A stretch of DNA of 64,000 bases from Melampsora larici-populina 98AG31 (Eukaryota > Basidiomycota > Pucciniomycetes > Pucciniales > Melampsoraceae). The notes beneath the pieces were generated by a model, which ran no database searches, was not told the DNA's origin, and saw only the letters and a list, made by a program, of their open reading frames with translations. Position numbers and translations under genes: made by a program. This document shows, piece by piece, positions 1 to 10,487 of the stretch. Every line of letters begins with the position of its first letter. The first letter of the stretch is position 1. Location of the stretch: contig NW_006768772.1 of NCBI RefSeq assembly GCF_000204055.1, forward strand, positions 62,001 through 126,000, in the 5' to 3' direction.

Positions 1-153
1 AGTGTCTGGGTCGTCTGCAGCTGATGTGTGATCTGCGGGTATCGGTGTATGTGACTTGAGGTTGCTAGGAGTCTTGCGTTTCTTTTTGAAAAACAGACTT
101 GATGAAGACGTAGGGACTGGATCGAGATCTTGTTGAACAGGAGGGGATGACAT
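1..153 (-). CDS. N-terminal part of an unidentified gene, runs off the left edge
   Basis: Fifty-one codons are open from the ATG (complement 153-151) to the window edge, so only the N-terminus is visible. It begins MSSPPVQQDLDPVPTSSSS and carries a basic stretch (FFKKKRKTPSN, residues 21-31) that could act as a nuclear localisation signal; the rest is polar and probably disordered. No domain can be recognised in so short a piece. The transposon at 253-7013 is inserted about 100 bp upstream of this start codon, probably in its promoter or 5' untranslated region. A chance open frame cannot be excluded, although the composition is typical of fungal N-termini. Confidence 0.45.
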   Translation of the reverse strand, partial: MSSPPVQQDLDPVPTSSSSLFFKKKRKTPSNLKSHTPIPADHTSAADDPDT

Positions 154-252
154 TGAAGTGTGGTGGAAAGTGGTAGTGCTTGAACAGCTTGATCAACATT
201 GAAATTTGAGAGACTTGGGCTGCGGGCATGGAATGATACCTTTCAAATTCCA

Positions 253-393
253 TAAGCTTAACTAAGCCCCTCTTCCGCGGCCACGTCCGCGACCTCGAAG
301 AGGGGCTTATCGCGGACTCGCGATTTTTGGCGGAGGACTTCCAAGAATTAAGTACCGTTATGTACTTTCTTCAACTTCACCTCAAAACCTCTC
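253..393 (+). repeat. Left terminal inverted repeat with hairpin tip
   Basis: Pairs with 6873-7013 in reverse complement. Just inside the tip, AAGCCCCTCTTC and GAAGAGGGGCTT form a 12-bp stem around a 21-nt loop that contains its own CGCGG/CCGCG stem. A second short palindrome (CGCGGACTCGCG) follows. The TIR is therefore able to fold on itself as well as pair with its partner. Confidence 0.9.
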
Positions 394-764
394 CACAAAA
401 ATTTCCATGTTTCTCGTGTCTTGTTCTCTACATTTGTCTACATAAGTTGGTACTACTTTCATCAGAAACACACTTGTTTTGCATATTTGGGAGGCATGAC
501 TAAATATGGTCCCTATGTCTTCCTGTAACAGCCTAAGAACGGGTGTACAGGCCATCAATCTGATTTGACCGATTTGACCTCGGGCGAATCCGGACAAATC
601 CTTATCCTGGGTGGAAACTGTCATAAGACATAAAAGTATTATGACCTAATGGCAGTAATCCTTAGCAGTAAGGGTTAGGGGGGTGACGCGTCTGCCGTAC
701 ATAACTTATAAGATGCCACCGTGATCATCGATGCGCATTCACTTGCACTCCAACTAACTACGTC
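394..764. other. Leader region inside the transposon, no gene seen
   Basis: Sequence between the left TIR and the helicase start codon; it presumably holds the helicase promoter. No convincing coding frame was found. Confidence 0.5.
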
Positions 765-3555
765 ATGCTTACTCGCTCTCGGAGTGCTATTATTCCGCCT
801 TTGCCTGATGTTTGCAGAACCCCAAGAACCCCAGCCGCAGCACCAGCAGCCACCAAAACTGACCCTCAAGAGTTCCGGCCAACAATCTCAAAGTCATTGC
901 TCAAGGATGACGATGAAGAACAACGAAAAGTGATACGAGACTTATTTTACAACATATTCAAAATGATTGCTCGAGCCTTGCAAGTCGACTCGACTATGAG
1001 TCTCGTTCGAAAAAAGGATGTTTTTCTCATCGCGAGTACCGGGTATGGCAAGTCTCGAATACCGGAATTATTCTATCTAATGTTCACCAAAGCATGTGCG
1101 CCTATCATCTTGACTTTGAATCCTTTAGACGCGCTTGGAGATAATCAAGTAAGTTTCTCAAATGTGTCTCTGTTTGATGTTCTATAATCATTTTCACTCA
1201 CTATTTATCGGGCATTTGGACAGGTTGAAGAAAAGGCTAGAAATGGTCTGAGTGCTATCAACCTGACACGGGCGTCTTTCACGAAAGCTGTGTATAAAGA
1301 GATTCTTGCAGGAAAATACCAATTTATTTATGTGGTAAGCCCTGAAATTGATCTTGATTGTTTTTGAATCATTCCTGAGCTGACCGGACATGTGCTTAAC
1401 ATAGTCGCCAGAAATTTTCTTGAATAACTCTCAATTCGAACGTCTCTATTTTTCCAAGGGATTCCGTAACCGTTTGGTGCTCAAGGTCGTAGATGAGGCT
1501 CACCTCATCTACTGTTGGGGCCTTGCCTTGTCGGGCAGAATCAAAAATTACCGATGTTTTCAGATCCCGCAAGATCGCACTGCTTTTCGGCCTTCATACG
1601 GGAACCTAGTGGAGCGGTTTCTAGCCACAGAAGCAGTACCAACTCTACTTATGTCAGCAACTTGTCCTCCTCGCAACTTCGACCAAATTGTTGCAAGTCT
1701 CAAAATCACCAGAGATAGCATTGACATTCATCGAAGCGAACTAGTACGACCAGAGATCCGTTTCATCCTGGTCACCCTCAGACACGGATGTTCTTCACAC
1801 TGGGCAAATGTAGTATTTTTCCCAAGTGAAAAATGATTGACCTGAAGGACAAACAAAATTGAAAAAGGTGGAATTCTGCATTCATTCTTCATGTGCATTA
1901 ACACTGCATTTTTCTGCATTGATGCTGCATTTTTTTTCATTAATGGTGCATTAATGGTGCATTTTTATGCATTAACATAGCATTTTTAATCATTTTTGAC
2001 ATTAATTCTAATCATTTTGCATAGCCGAAAAATACTACATCTGTGCAGTGTCAATGGACTTGCTCAAGAAATTCTTTGCACCTAAAACCAACGTGACTGA
2101 TTCCGAGCTTGTACCCACTCTTGTGTACTGTCATACACAAAACGACACCTACTTAGCCCTTAAGGCAATTAATTCAGCCCGCCAAAACCAAATCGATTCG
2201 AGCAATGGCTTGAGTACCTCAGTTCGCCGTTATCACGCCTCAACCTGTCCCATTGATAAGATTCGCCAAGCGCAGGATTTTGGAAAGGGGGTTTTCTCAG
2301 TAATGACCTGTACTAACGCTCTTGGCCTTGGCCAAAACTGGACACGTGTGAGAAGGGTGATTATTATGGGCCAGCTGGATCCGCTCGAGGTGCTGCAAAT
2401 GGCCGGTCGAGGCGGTCGAGACGGGCGACCAGCTGTGGCTTTTTTGATAGTCAATCAATTGTCGCAGACTGACAAGGATTCGCTTTTGGTTTTGCCACAT
2501 CAGAGTCTGCAAGACCACGATCATCATATGCTTGCTATGTCTACCACTGAGGTATGCTTACGGGTGGCTTTTGAGGTCCTACTACGGTGAGTGATATGCT
2601 TTTCACATTCGGTTTATCAGGTCCGTGCTGATGCTGACTCCTTTCGTCAAATAACTTGATGAGTTGTAGGTGTAACTACATACCGGTATCGAAAAATGAC
2701 CAAGCCGTGACGAGTGAAACTCAACGGCAGGCCGAGGCCAATATGGCACCGTGCCGCTGCTTGAACTGTGATTCAAATGCTGCAAATTTTTTCCTGGCTC
2801 AACAGAAAATCTTGACTCAATCAAATTTCACCAAGTTGGTCCTCCAGCAGGACGTGCCACCTGGACAACCCGACTTCAAAGTTGACTCAGAAGATCTCGT
2901 TTGTCAGGACAGTGGGATTCAAACCACATTGAGACCCATAGACGATGACCATCCTCTACGTCAAGATATACGCTGGATTTGATTATTCCTGCGAATTCAA
3001 GCAAATCTGATGTCAATTTTTAATTTAGAATATCCTAAGGGTTCATTCTACACTCTTGATGACCTGTTCTCACCCAACAAAATTTGGAGCCTGTGCATCA
3101 ACTACGACCTTGTTTTAGACGGAATGCATTTGGATGATGTGTTTGGTAGTGAACCTCTTCCAAATACATACACATCAATACATCAAGACATTCGCAAATG
3201 GAAGGCAAGCACGGATTCGATTGCAGTGTTGCACCCTTCGGAAGAAGAGATGATCATGTACAACAAAGCAAAGACCAAAGCGAAGCAAAAAAGTGCCTCC
3301 AATTTCACTAAGGCAAAAGATGTGAGCGAAAAGGACAAAGTGGTATGGTTTCATTACTTTATCTTCTAATTATCATATATGTCTTTTGTAACACTTTGGT
3401 TCATGCGATCTAACCCTGTCATGAAATTAACTACTTTATTGCAGGTAGACCCTACGACTTCAGGAATCACTGGTCCTAAGTCGACCAAGAGAAAACCACC
3501 CCCATATGTCGGTAAGAAGGGCAAATCAGCCAAACAAAGGAACACCACAGTTTAG
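765..3555 (+). CDS. RecQ-like DEAH-box DNA helicase of the transposon (one in-frame TGA)
   Basis: Exon model: 765-1148, 1224-1334, 1405-1825, 2049-2586, 2670-3342, 3445-3555, with all phases consistent. Helicase motifs are in order: Walker A TGYGKS (motif I), VVDEAH (motif II), LLMSAT (motif III), TCTNALGLGQ (motif V) and QMAGRGGRDG (motif VI). After these comes a Cys-rich segment (RCNYIPV, then PCRCLNCD) like the zinc-binding region of RecQ, then a basic C-terminus. RecQ enzymes unwind DNA 3'->5'; here the role is presumably in transposition (inference). The third intron (1826-2048) consists almost wholly of a MITE. A TGA at 2980-2982 interrupts an otherwise open exon, so the gene is either truncated near residue 600 or newly inactivated. 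The last exon overlaps the 3' end of the opposing DUF6589 gene by 30 bp. Confidence 0.85.
1807..2041. mobile_element. MITE inside the helicase gene, apparently serving as an intron
   Basis: Terminal inverted repeats are AATGTAGTATTTTTC (1807-1821) and GAAAAATACTACATC (2027-2041). The inside is AT-rich with many TGCATT motifs and AAAAATGATT/AATCATTTTT near both ends. The same layout occurs in the element at 58049-58221. A donor at 1826 (CCAA|GTGAAA) and an acceptor at 2047-2048 (GTGCAG|TG) remove nearly the whole MITE and restore the helicase frame. Confidence 0.65.
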
Positions 3556-6500
3556 CTCAACCTGACTTTTGGGGTGGATGTCTTCACGATTGCCTTCGGC
3601 ATCAACCACCGTGTCACCCAAACAACCCCATTGATATCGAGATACTTCATTCTTTTTCCGGTCTTTCAAAAAGTTGTCTTGTAATACATTTGTTCCGGTC
3701 AAGACCGTATCGGTAAATTGACTTTTGACAGTCGAGTTTTTGGAAGTGACATATTGATAATTCCAAGAGCGGATAAAGTTAGCGAGGGTTTGTTCTGAAA
3801 GGTTATGGTAGTGGTTTTGAAACACAGGTTTCAGTCCGCTCCGGATTTTTAATTGTTGAATCAGTTGTCGTAGCTAGGAACAAGTTTCAATGTTTCATTA
3901 ATCGATTTGAATCAAGATGTTTATTAAAAATCTCTTGCACACACAAATGTGATGTTAATTGAAATAGCGATCAGCTTTTCAATATCCGTTCCGTTACTCT
4001 ACATAATCACATGATTAATCGATGTGTTAATCAAAACCCCGAAAAAAAAAGACTAACCGTTTGATTGAAATGGTGTTTGAGCCAAAAGTTTTGGTGTTCA
4101 AGCCAGAGATCATTTCCTACAAAATGACCTGGGCGTTGACCTGATGGAATAAGCAAACTATGCAGTATTAGTTTGGCCAAATTAGGAGGTAGGTCCTGCT
4201 CCACAAGCACAAGAAAGCGAGTCAGATGCAATGCATATCGAGGCAAGCCCTTTAACCCATGAGCCATTATTGACCATCGTTTCCACATCAGCATTAGCCT
4301 GCCAATATCACCTGCGTGTGTCGCATCATCAGCTTCCACCACAGTCGCAAAATCACGTATCCGAAGCCTTAAATTATAGCCGACATTGTCCCCTATCTTA
4401 TGACACGCTCTCAAAGAATCCGAGGTGCAAAATTCTTTGTAACATCTATCTATTAGGTCTTGGGCCGCACCCTCCTTGCCTAGGTCCGGAGGAGTCTCGT
4501 ATTTTGACATAGTGTGCCTAGATCATGTTTAAAAACATGTCGTAAGATCAGGTTCTAACTTGGGATCGGGATGCAATCAAGGTGGACTCACCTTAAACAC
4601 GACACCAAAGTTGCGCAGTGAACCGAGTGGCGCGCTTTCATAACAGTTCCAAAATCCATGCTCGACGGCAGTTTAGCATTAGCTCCTTGTAATCCGCCCA
4701 AAGACTGCCATGCCTTCCACGCGCCAGTGTCCTTAGAGTCACGTGTATCACCCCAATGATGCAATAGGATCCCTTGTGCCAGGTTCCACATAATATGGGA
4801 AACCCCAGGGATAGTAAGCACACTGGTAAGGCCTCCTACGTCAGTTCCGGCGGGAGTACGCTTCTTTCGAAGACTTTCGATATTCTGACAAGTGCCAAGG
4901 TCACCTTGAACGATCCTGATCCATTTTGACATTTCTTCGAGCGTCAGCCCGCATTGAGAAGCGATTTCGTCAAAAACTTGTGCAACCCCATCTGCTGAGT
5001 TGTCGGCCGCGTCCATTAGGCTCATCAGAAACAAATGGCGATCATCTACAGGAATCTGGTCTACCGGAGGTGGCCTTGTAGCAATTTTGGGTGAGGGAGT
5101 TGTTCCAGCTTTGAGAATGTATTTGTACATGACCGTGGCTAGCTGACTTTTTAAAGTCGCCTCCCACTGGTTCATATCACTTGCCTTTTCCCTGAAAGTG
5201 TCCAACCGGACCGGGGAATTCCGAGCTTCAGCCAAGGATTGATGGTAGTTTCGAAGGTGAGTGCTCGGACTTTCTTTCGAGATATCTTTATCTAGGTATT
5301 TAGGTAAAAACTGAATATAACCCCATGTGCCATGAAAGAGATGCGACACAGTCTCTACTCGGGTATTGTGAACTCTTTGTAAGATATCAAAGTTATCGAT
5401 GCAGATTATTGGGCATATACTATAAGGCTGGGCCATAAGTGCTCGCAGTGAGGCTTCTCGCTCGCTTTTGAGATGATTTAAAGTTCGTAAAGCTGTATCT
5501 CGAGAACTTGACAGGCCTAAAGTATTCAAATATTGAAAAACTCTATCAGACACTCCAGTTGCAATGAAAGTCAACGTGTTGTGCAACTGAAGCGCATTAT
5601 CTCTATAATTAGACATGTACGAGACCATGCCACATATGGTGGTTGCAACCTAAAACAGTTATATCAAGTCAGTTGAGTAACCGCAATCTTTGTAAAGCAA
5701 GTAAGTGTGGTACTTGCCAGATTTGCTCGGTCTCTTTCTGCCTTAGTTTGGTCTTCTGGAAGATAAAGCATTTCCTCGTCATGTCGGGCTTCCCTCTCAC
5801 CAACAGTTTCAGTCGCCAGGCCGGTTTCAGCATCTGGATCATGTTCTGAATGTTCGTCTTCCAACGTGTCCCAAACGTTGCTGCGGTGAGCAGGCGTCAT
5901 AAGAGCCGCACGATTATTTGATCTAAGCGATAGCTGATGATACATCAGATTCCACAAAAATGGCATTGAGGCCTTTAATTTATCTTCACGCGCGTGTAAT
6001 TGACCTAGCTCAAAGAACTCGTTTGTGATTTTTTGTGAACTATAAAAACATCGAGGTTTGGACATAATTTCTTGTTGAATTTCTTCTTGCGCCTATGAGA
6101 ACCATTATCATTAACTTGTATACCACTGTTAAGAAAGAAGAACACTCACCTCGCTCAAAATAAACTTGCACCATGCAGCCCGGCCTTCCTCACTATTTTG
6201 AGTCAGGTCCTTGATCGCACGCACAATTTGGAAAGTGGAGTTCAAACCTCTTTCGATACCCCAATAACGTCGACTTTCTTTTAAAACGGGGTTATCCGCA
6301 CATAAAAAAGAGTAAAATACCTCTTTAGCAAAGGTCTGCTGACTTTTTGCAGTAGAACATAACTGCACAGCAATGGACTCGATGAAGGGACGCTGGCGGA
6401 TTTTGGTTTCTTGCTCCATGGGAGGTCGCTGGCTCTTTGTGATTTCTTGAGGCTGCAATTTTTGATAGCGGTCACTCTGTAGTTTTGGGAATGGCCGCGC

Positions 6501-6623
6501 GCCAGAATCCCTTCCCAAATTTTGAACAAAATTTTTGTGTCCATTTTGTGGTTCAAAATTTTTGTGTACCACAAAAGCGCGTAACCACAAGAACGCGTAC
6601 TTAACCTCACCGTGCTCAGCCAT
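3526..6623 (-). CDS. DUF6589-family protein, candidate transposase of the 253-7013 element
   Basis: Exon model on the complement: 6623-6150, 6092-5682, 5649-4592, 4517-4058, 3873-3526; phases agree and give about 916 residues. The start is uncertain (6623 or 6419). Family-like landmarks are ICIDNFDILQRV, GDLGTCQNIESLRKKR, then IPGVSHIMWNLAQG with LLHHWGD, and later DLWLEHQNFWLKHHF. This matches my recollection of the DUF6589 pattern GDQLT, P-GLFH, HWG, LEHQN. The conserved Asp residues in DNFD and GDLGT are reasonable candidates for metal-binding catalytic positions, but that is inference. The intron at 5650-5681 would be only 32 nt. The gene faces the helicase and ends inside its last exon. 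No premature stop was seen in the chosen exons. Confidence 0.75.
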
Positions 6624-6872
6624 CCCATACAAAACCGAGCTAAAACCAAGGACAAAACGCAAGGAGGCTTTGCCCACAAATTTGGGGTTTTGTTCCAAAA
6701 AATCATTCCGGGGTATTTTCCAGGGTATTTGACTGGAACATACACAAGCACATCCAATGATGCTTACCACCCAACATGGAAACCGTTCCGCCGAGTAAAG
6801 CACAAGTGTGGGGTATCAAAATATGTACAAAAGCTTTGAGAACAACATATCAGAAGGCTGGCACTTTCTGGC

Positions 6873-7013
6873 CAGAGGTGTTGAGGGAAAGTTGAAAGAA
6901 GTACATAACAGTACTTAATTCTTGGAAGTCCTCCGCGAAAACTCGCGAGTCCGCGGTAAGCCCCTCTTCGAGGTCGCGGACGTGGCCGCGGAAGAGGGGC
7001 TTAGTTAAGCTTA
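6873..7013 (-). repeat. Right terminal inverted repeat with hairpin tip
   Basis: Reverse complement of 253-393 with a handful of substitutions; it includes the same nested hairpin and ends in AAGCTTA at 7013. Confidence 0.9.
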
Positions 7014-7022
7014 CAAATTCCA

Positions 7023-8095
7023 TATTTATGGACTTGAAGGACTTCGGCTTTCAAACGGCGTGCTGCGTGCGTAAGCTGGGGTAGGCCGCACACTTGGGTG
7101 CACCCTGCAATTTCAAAAACCTTTCCCCAAATCTCCCCAGTCCTGCTTTCCAGGTGAGTGGTAGGCTCAACAGGCCTGAGGTGCGGGCTATATAGCCTAT
7201 CTTTACGCAAAGCTATGTGTTCGCATTATCTCATCTGATGGGTGTGATTGTGAGAATGCACTGTGCCATGCGGCAAGATGTTTCTGTCGCATTGACTCCA
7301 TGAGTCCTCTTTGCTGGCTTCAAGGTAACCCAAGCAAAACAAAAGCGGTAGCTTAGATTTTTGCGTCAAGGATGGTTGTAAGCTGAAAAAGGAACAGTAA
7401 AAAACACCACAGCTGATCAGACCCAGTCAAAACAAACTCGCTTTGCTTGATGTAGACCGAAATCCAGGAGATGTATCACACATTTTTACCTGGTTGGATA
7501 CCCGGGAACGCCATTGAACCCTGATAATTCAAGGAGGAAGTGGTACTTGCAATATCCAGATACTTGGCACTGTAAGAAAATTTTCTGAATGGCTCAAAGG
7601 AATTTAGTACCCCTAGTAGTCACGAGCTCAGCACGATCTCGCGGAAGATCTCGCGGAAGGTTTAAAAAAGTTTCCAATCAACTTTATCGGGATACTTTAC
7701 CATAGGTGTTAATTTTTTTTGGTCATGAGCTTATGATCAACTTCTATACTTCACCCAAATGGGACCAATTGTGATCGCTCCTGTAAGATTCTTCATGCCG
7801 AGTTGATTCTTTCACCTTCTGAAAATATGGACATCTTTCACGGTAACGTTGCTATCGCCCTTCAGGCTCATGTACATAACATACCGAACTCCCAAAATAT
7901 ATATTTTCCCACTTGCACCCCTTCCTTTTTGACCTTTGTCCTTCTTTTGCTTTTGGAATATTCTATCATAGTTCACTGTAATTACTGATCCACACACTCC
8001 TTTTATCGCTTTCAAAAAAATTTAACGGCGTCAATTTTTATACACTTACCTACTTGTGCGCTCGAGTCAATTCATATCTCATTCACTATATTGAG
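7023..8095. other. Intergenic region, no supported gene
   Basis: A 65-codon open frame on the minus strand (complement of about 7016-7210) ends almost exactly at the transposon insertion point, and joining the pre-insertion flanks places a TGA there. I cannot assign it. A near-duplicate ATCTCGCGGA pair occurs around 7640-7660. The last part is presumably the promoter of the CAP gene. Confidence 0.4.
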
Positions 8096-10487
8096 ATGTT
8101 CAAGAGACCTAGGATGATCAAGTGGTCAAATTTGCTCTCGCTCACAATACTACTTCTCGTATTTTCTTCTTTGAATCTCTCATCCCAAACCGGGGCCCTC
8201 GATGGCAGTAGCAAGCCATCACGTTCAACTCGACTAGGACGATCAACTTGCCGAGTAACTTTTCATATATTTTTTGTCTCAAAGTCGAGAAATGGAAACT
8301 GATTGTCTGTCGAATATATTGGTTCGAATTTTTCACCTTTTGAATGTGTTATTTATGGTAGGGAAGAGGCTGTCATCCGAAACGTTCACAACCTCAAGTG
8401 TAAGTGGCTGACATTTTCCTACATTCTCCGTCATCTATAATGAGGATCTCATAGTAACTCATCGTGTTGTTTTGTTTGCGATTACGATATAAAACATGTA
8501 GTGATTCAATAAGGCATATTGCTAGGGTCAATAAACACTCAAAAAGAAGTTGCAGATTCAAAGCGCCACTGACAAATCAAAACATGAAGACGAACGCTCA
8601 ACAGAATGTTGATCACATCGAAAAAAGACTAGAGGCCTTCAAGACACAAATGAATGAAGGACGAACTTTGGTCCAAGCCGCCAAGTGGACTAAGGAAATC
8701 TTAAGACAAGGAAATCATTGTGCCCAATCACCACAGGATGTTAATCACATTGAGCAACGATTACAGGCCTTCAAGACACAAATGGAAGGAGGAAGAACTC
8801 CAATTCAAGAAGCCAGATGGACCAAGGCAATCTTACAAAAAGAGAAATATGCTATGAATTCAAAGCAGGATGTTGATCACATTGAAAAACGATTAGAGGC
8901 CTTCAAGGGACAGATGGATGAAGGCAGAACTTTGATTCAAGCAGCTAAGTGGACCAAGGCAATCTTACAACAAGAAAATGATTCTATGAATTTATCACGG
9001 GACCTTGAAGATGACAAGGAGTGTACTGATGAACAACAAGAGGAGGAGCAAGATGAAAAGGAGGACGCTGAAGAGCAGCAGGAAGAGCAGCAGGAAGCTG
9101 AAGAGGAGCAGCAAGAGCAGGAGGCAGCTGAAGCCCAGAAACAAAAGGATCTCGCTGCGGAGCAAAAGACGAAGCAGGAAGCAATCGAAAAACAAAAGCA
9201 AGAGGATCTCAAAAAAGCCAAAGATGCTGAAGACCAAGCAAAGCTGAAGGAAAAGGCAGAAAAGGAAAAGAAAGATCAAGAAAAGAAAGATCAAGAAAAG
9301 AAAAATCAAGAAAAGAAAGATCAAGAAAAGAACGAGCAAGAAAAGAAAGATCAAGCACAACCTTCACAAAAGTTAGAGGAAGTCAAAAAAGGAGAATCGG
9401 TGAAAAACCCTGTTCCTAGTCATCAACTGTCCACCGTCATTGAAGCAACACCTAAACCGAACTCCCAGCCTGTTGTTCAAACTGGATCAACAACTTCAGC
9501 ATTGAGTGGTACTGAGCAAAAACAGTTGAGTGAATCATCCGTCATCGTTTTCGAGGATGATATCTGATAAGGAGATCACATCTATGTATTTATCTCAGCA
9601 CTGCCGATTCTTCGCAATTCTCTTCATTCGAAAAGTATAAACATGGTTCGCACGAAGGTGAATCTGAATCAGTCAGGTCAGTATTTACTAATCAATACCT
9701 TTACATTCAAATTTGATTCTACTCTTCATCTAACTAAAGACATATATGTAAAATAGATGGGTAGCCTTTCATAATTCGATTCGAAATAAGTATTTCACTC
9801 CTCCTGTTCAATGGAGCGAAGACCTTTCTGCTATGGCAAAAAAAGTTAGCGAAACTTGTGTTTTTCAACACTCTCATGGTGATACTGGCGAGGTTAGTTT
9901 TTTGTATCTTTTCACATCCAACTTAAATTCACCAAGAAGAAATTAACAAAGATGACTGATCCACATGAGAAATGTTGATGATATATAGAATATTGCGGCA
10001 GGTGAAATGGATCTTGGACAAGTCGTGCATGATTGGGCATATGGGAATGACGAGAGTTCGGTTTACGATCCTCAAAACCCAATGTACTCGCACTTTACTC
10101 GTCAGTTTTGATCATTTCCCTTGATCGTATCTCTAGTCCTTACAGCTGTCATTGTGTGGAAGCCCGGCAAACATATCATTGCCAATAGATCTGATAATGT
10201 AATTTTTGATTTGTTTTTTTATTCTAGAAATCGTTTGGAAACGTACTACTCATATCGGATGCGCTTATACTGATTGTGAAACAATTAAAGATGTTCCTTG
10301 GACGGGTAATAGCAAGTTTTGGGTTTGTGAATATAATCCGTAAGTCTTGATTGATGATGGTTCTAAAGAGTTTGGGTTGAACTTCATTAATAAAAATGGA
10401 AATTGGAATTTTAGACCTGGAAATTATGCTGGTGAATTTATTGCGAATGTTAACGCTGTAAAAGGAGGAAGTCCATTGACAACTTGA
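8096..10487 (+). CDS. Secreted CAP/PR-1 (SCP/TAPS) domain protein with triple repeat and acidic coiled-coil linker
   Basis: Exon model: 8096-8254, 8362-8399, 8502-9524, 9599-9676, 9757-9892, 9989-10100, 10228-10339, 10415-10487; the total is 577 codons in phase. Residues 1-35 form a signal peptide (basic start, SLTILLLVFSSLNL). Residues 102-233 are three 44-residue repeats, each with HIE(K/Q)R, then AFK-QM, GRT and W-TK-IL. A Glu/Gln/Lys-rich, low-complexity, probably coiled-coil linker follows. The C-terminal CAP domain has WVAFHNSIRNKY, CVFQHSHGDTGEN, the HFTQIVWKRTTHIGCA signature and FWVCEYNPPGNYAGEF, so the usual His/Glu pocket is present. CAP proteins are secreted and often bind lipids or act in host interaction. 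The weakest junction is the intron 9525-9598 joining linker and CAP. If it is not spliced, the upstream part ends at 9567 and the CAP part lacks a start. Confidence 0.8.
8608..9003 (+). repeat. Three in-frame 132-bp tandem repeats in the CAP gene
   Basis: Units at 8608-8739, 8740-8871 and 8872-9003, each encoding 44 residues. Units 1 and 3 carry the dibasic IEKR; unit 2 has IEQR. They diverge in sequence but not in length, which suggests selection on the unit. Confidence 0.85.

Larger units (their letters stand above)
253..7013. mobile_element. Complete DNA transposon with RecQ-like helicase and DUF6589 genes, hairpin-tipped TIRs, 9-bp TSD
   Basis: The 6,761-bp element starts TAAGCTTAACTAAGCCCCTC and ends with its exact reverse complement. 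It is flanked by the direct repeat CAAATTCCA (244-252 and 7014-7022), a 9-bp target-site duplication; two further bases can be shared, so 9-11 bp is possible. The TIRs extend about 141 bp with few mismatches. It holds two multi-exon genes in convergent orientation, a RecQ-like helicase (+) and a DUF6589 protein (-). Both families are known as multicopy in basidiomycetes, but the combination with these termini does not match any transposon superfamily I can name. Closely matching TIRs and nearly open genes suggest a fairly young insertion; one TGA in the helicase may have inactivated it. Confidence 0.88.

Noticed and set aside
7001..7210. Minus-strand frame as a host gene disrupted by the transposon
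   Set aside because: Joining the pre-insertion flanks gives a stop codon exactly at the junction, so the frame ended there before insertion; nothing shows a gene was broken.
8937..9360. Long minus-strand frames rich in Leu/Phe/Ser opposite the CAP gene linker
   Set aside because: They are complements of the Glu/Gln/Lys-rich coding repeats, which create open but meaningless frames.
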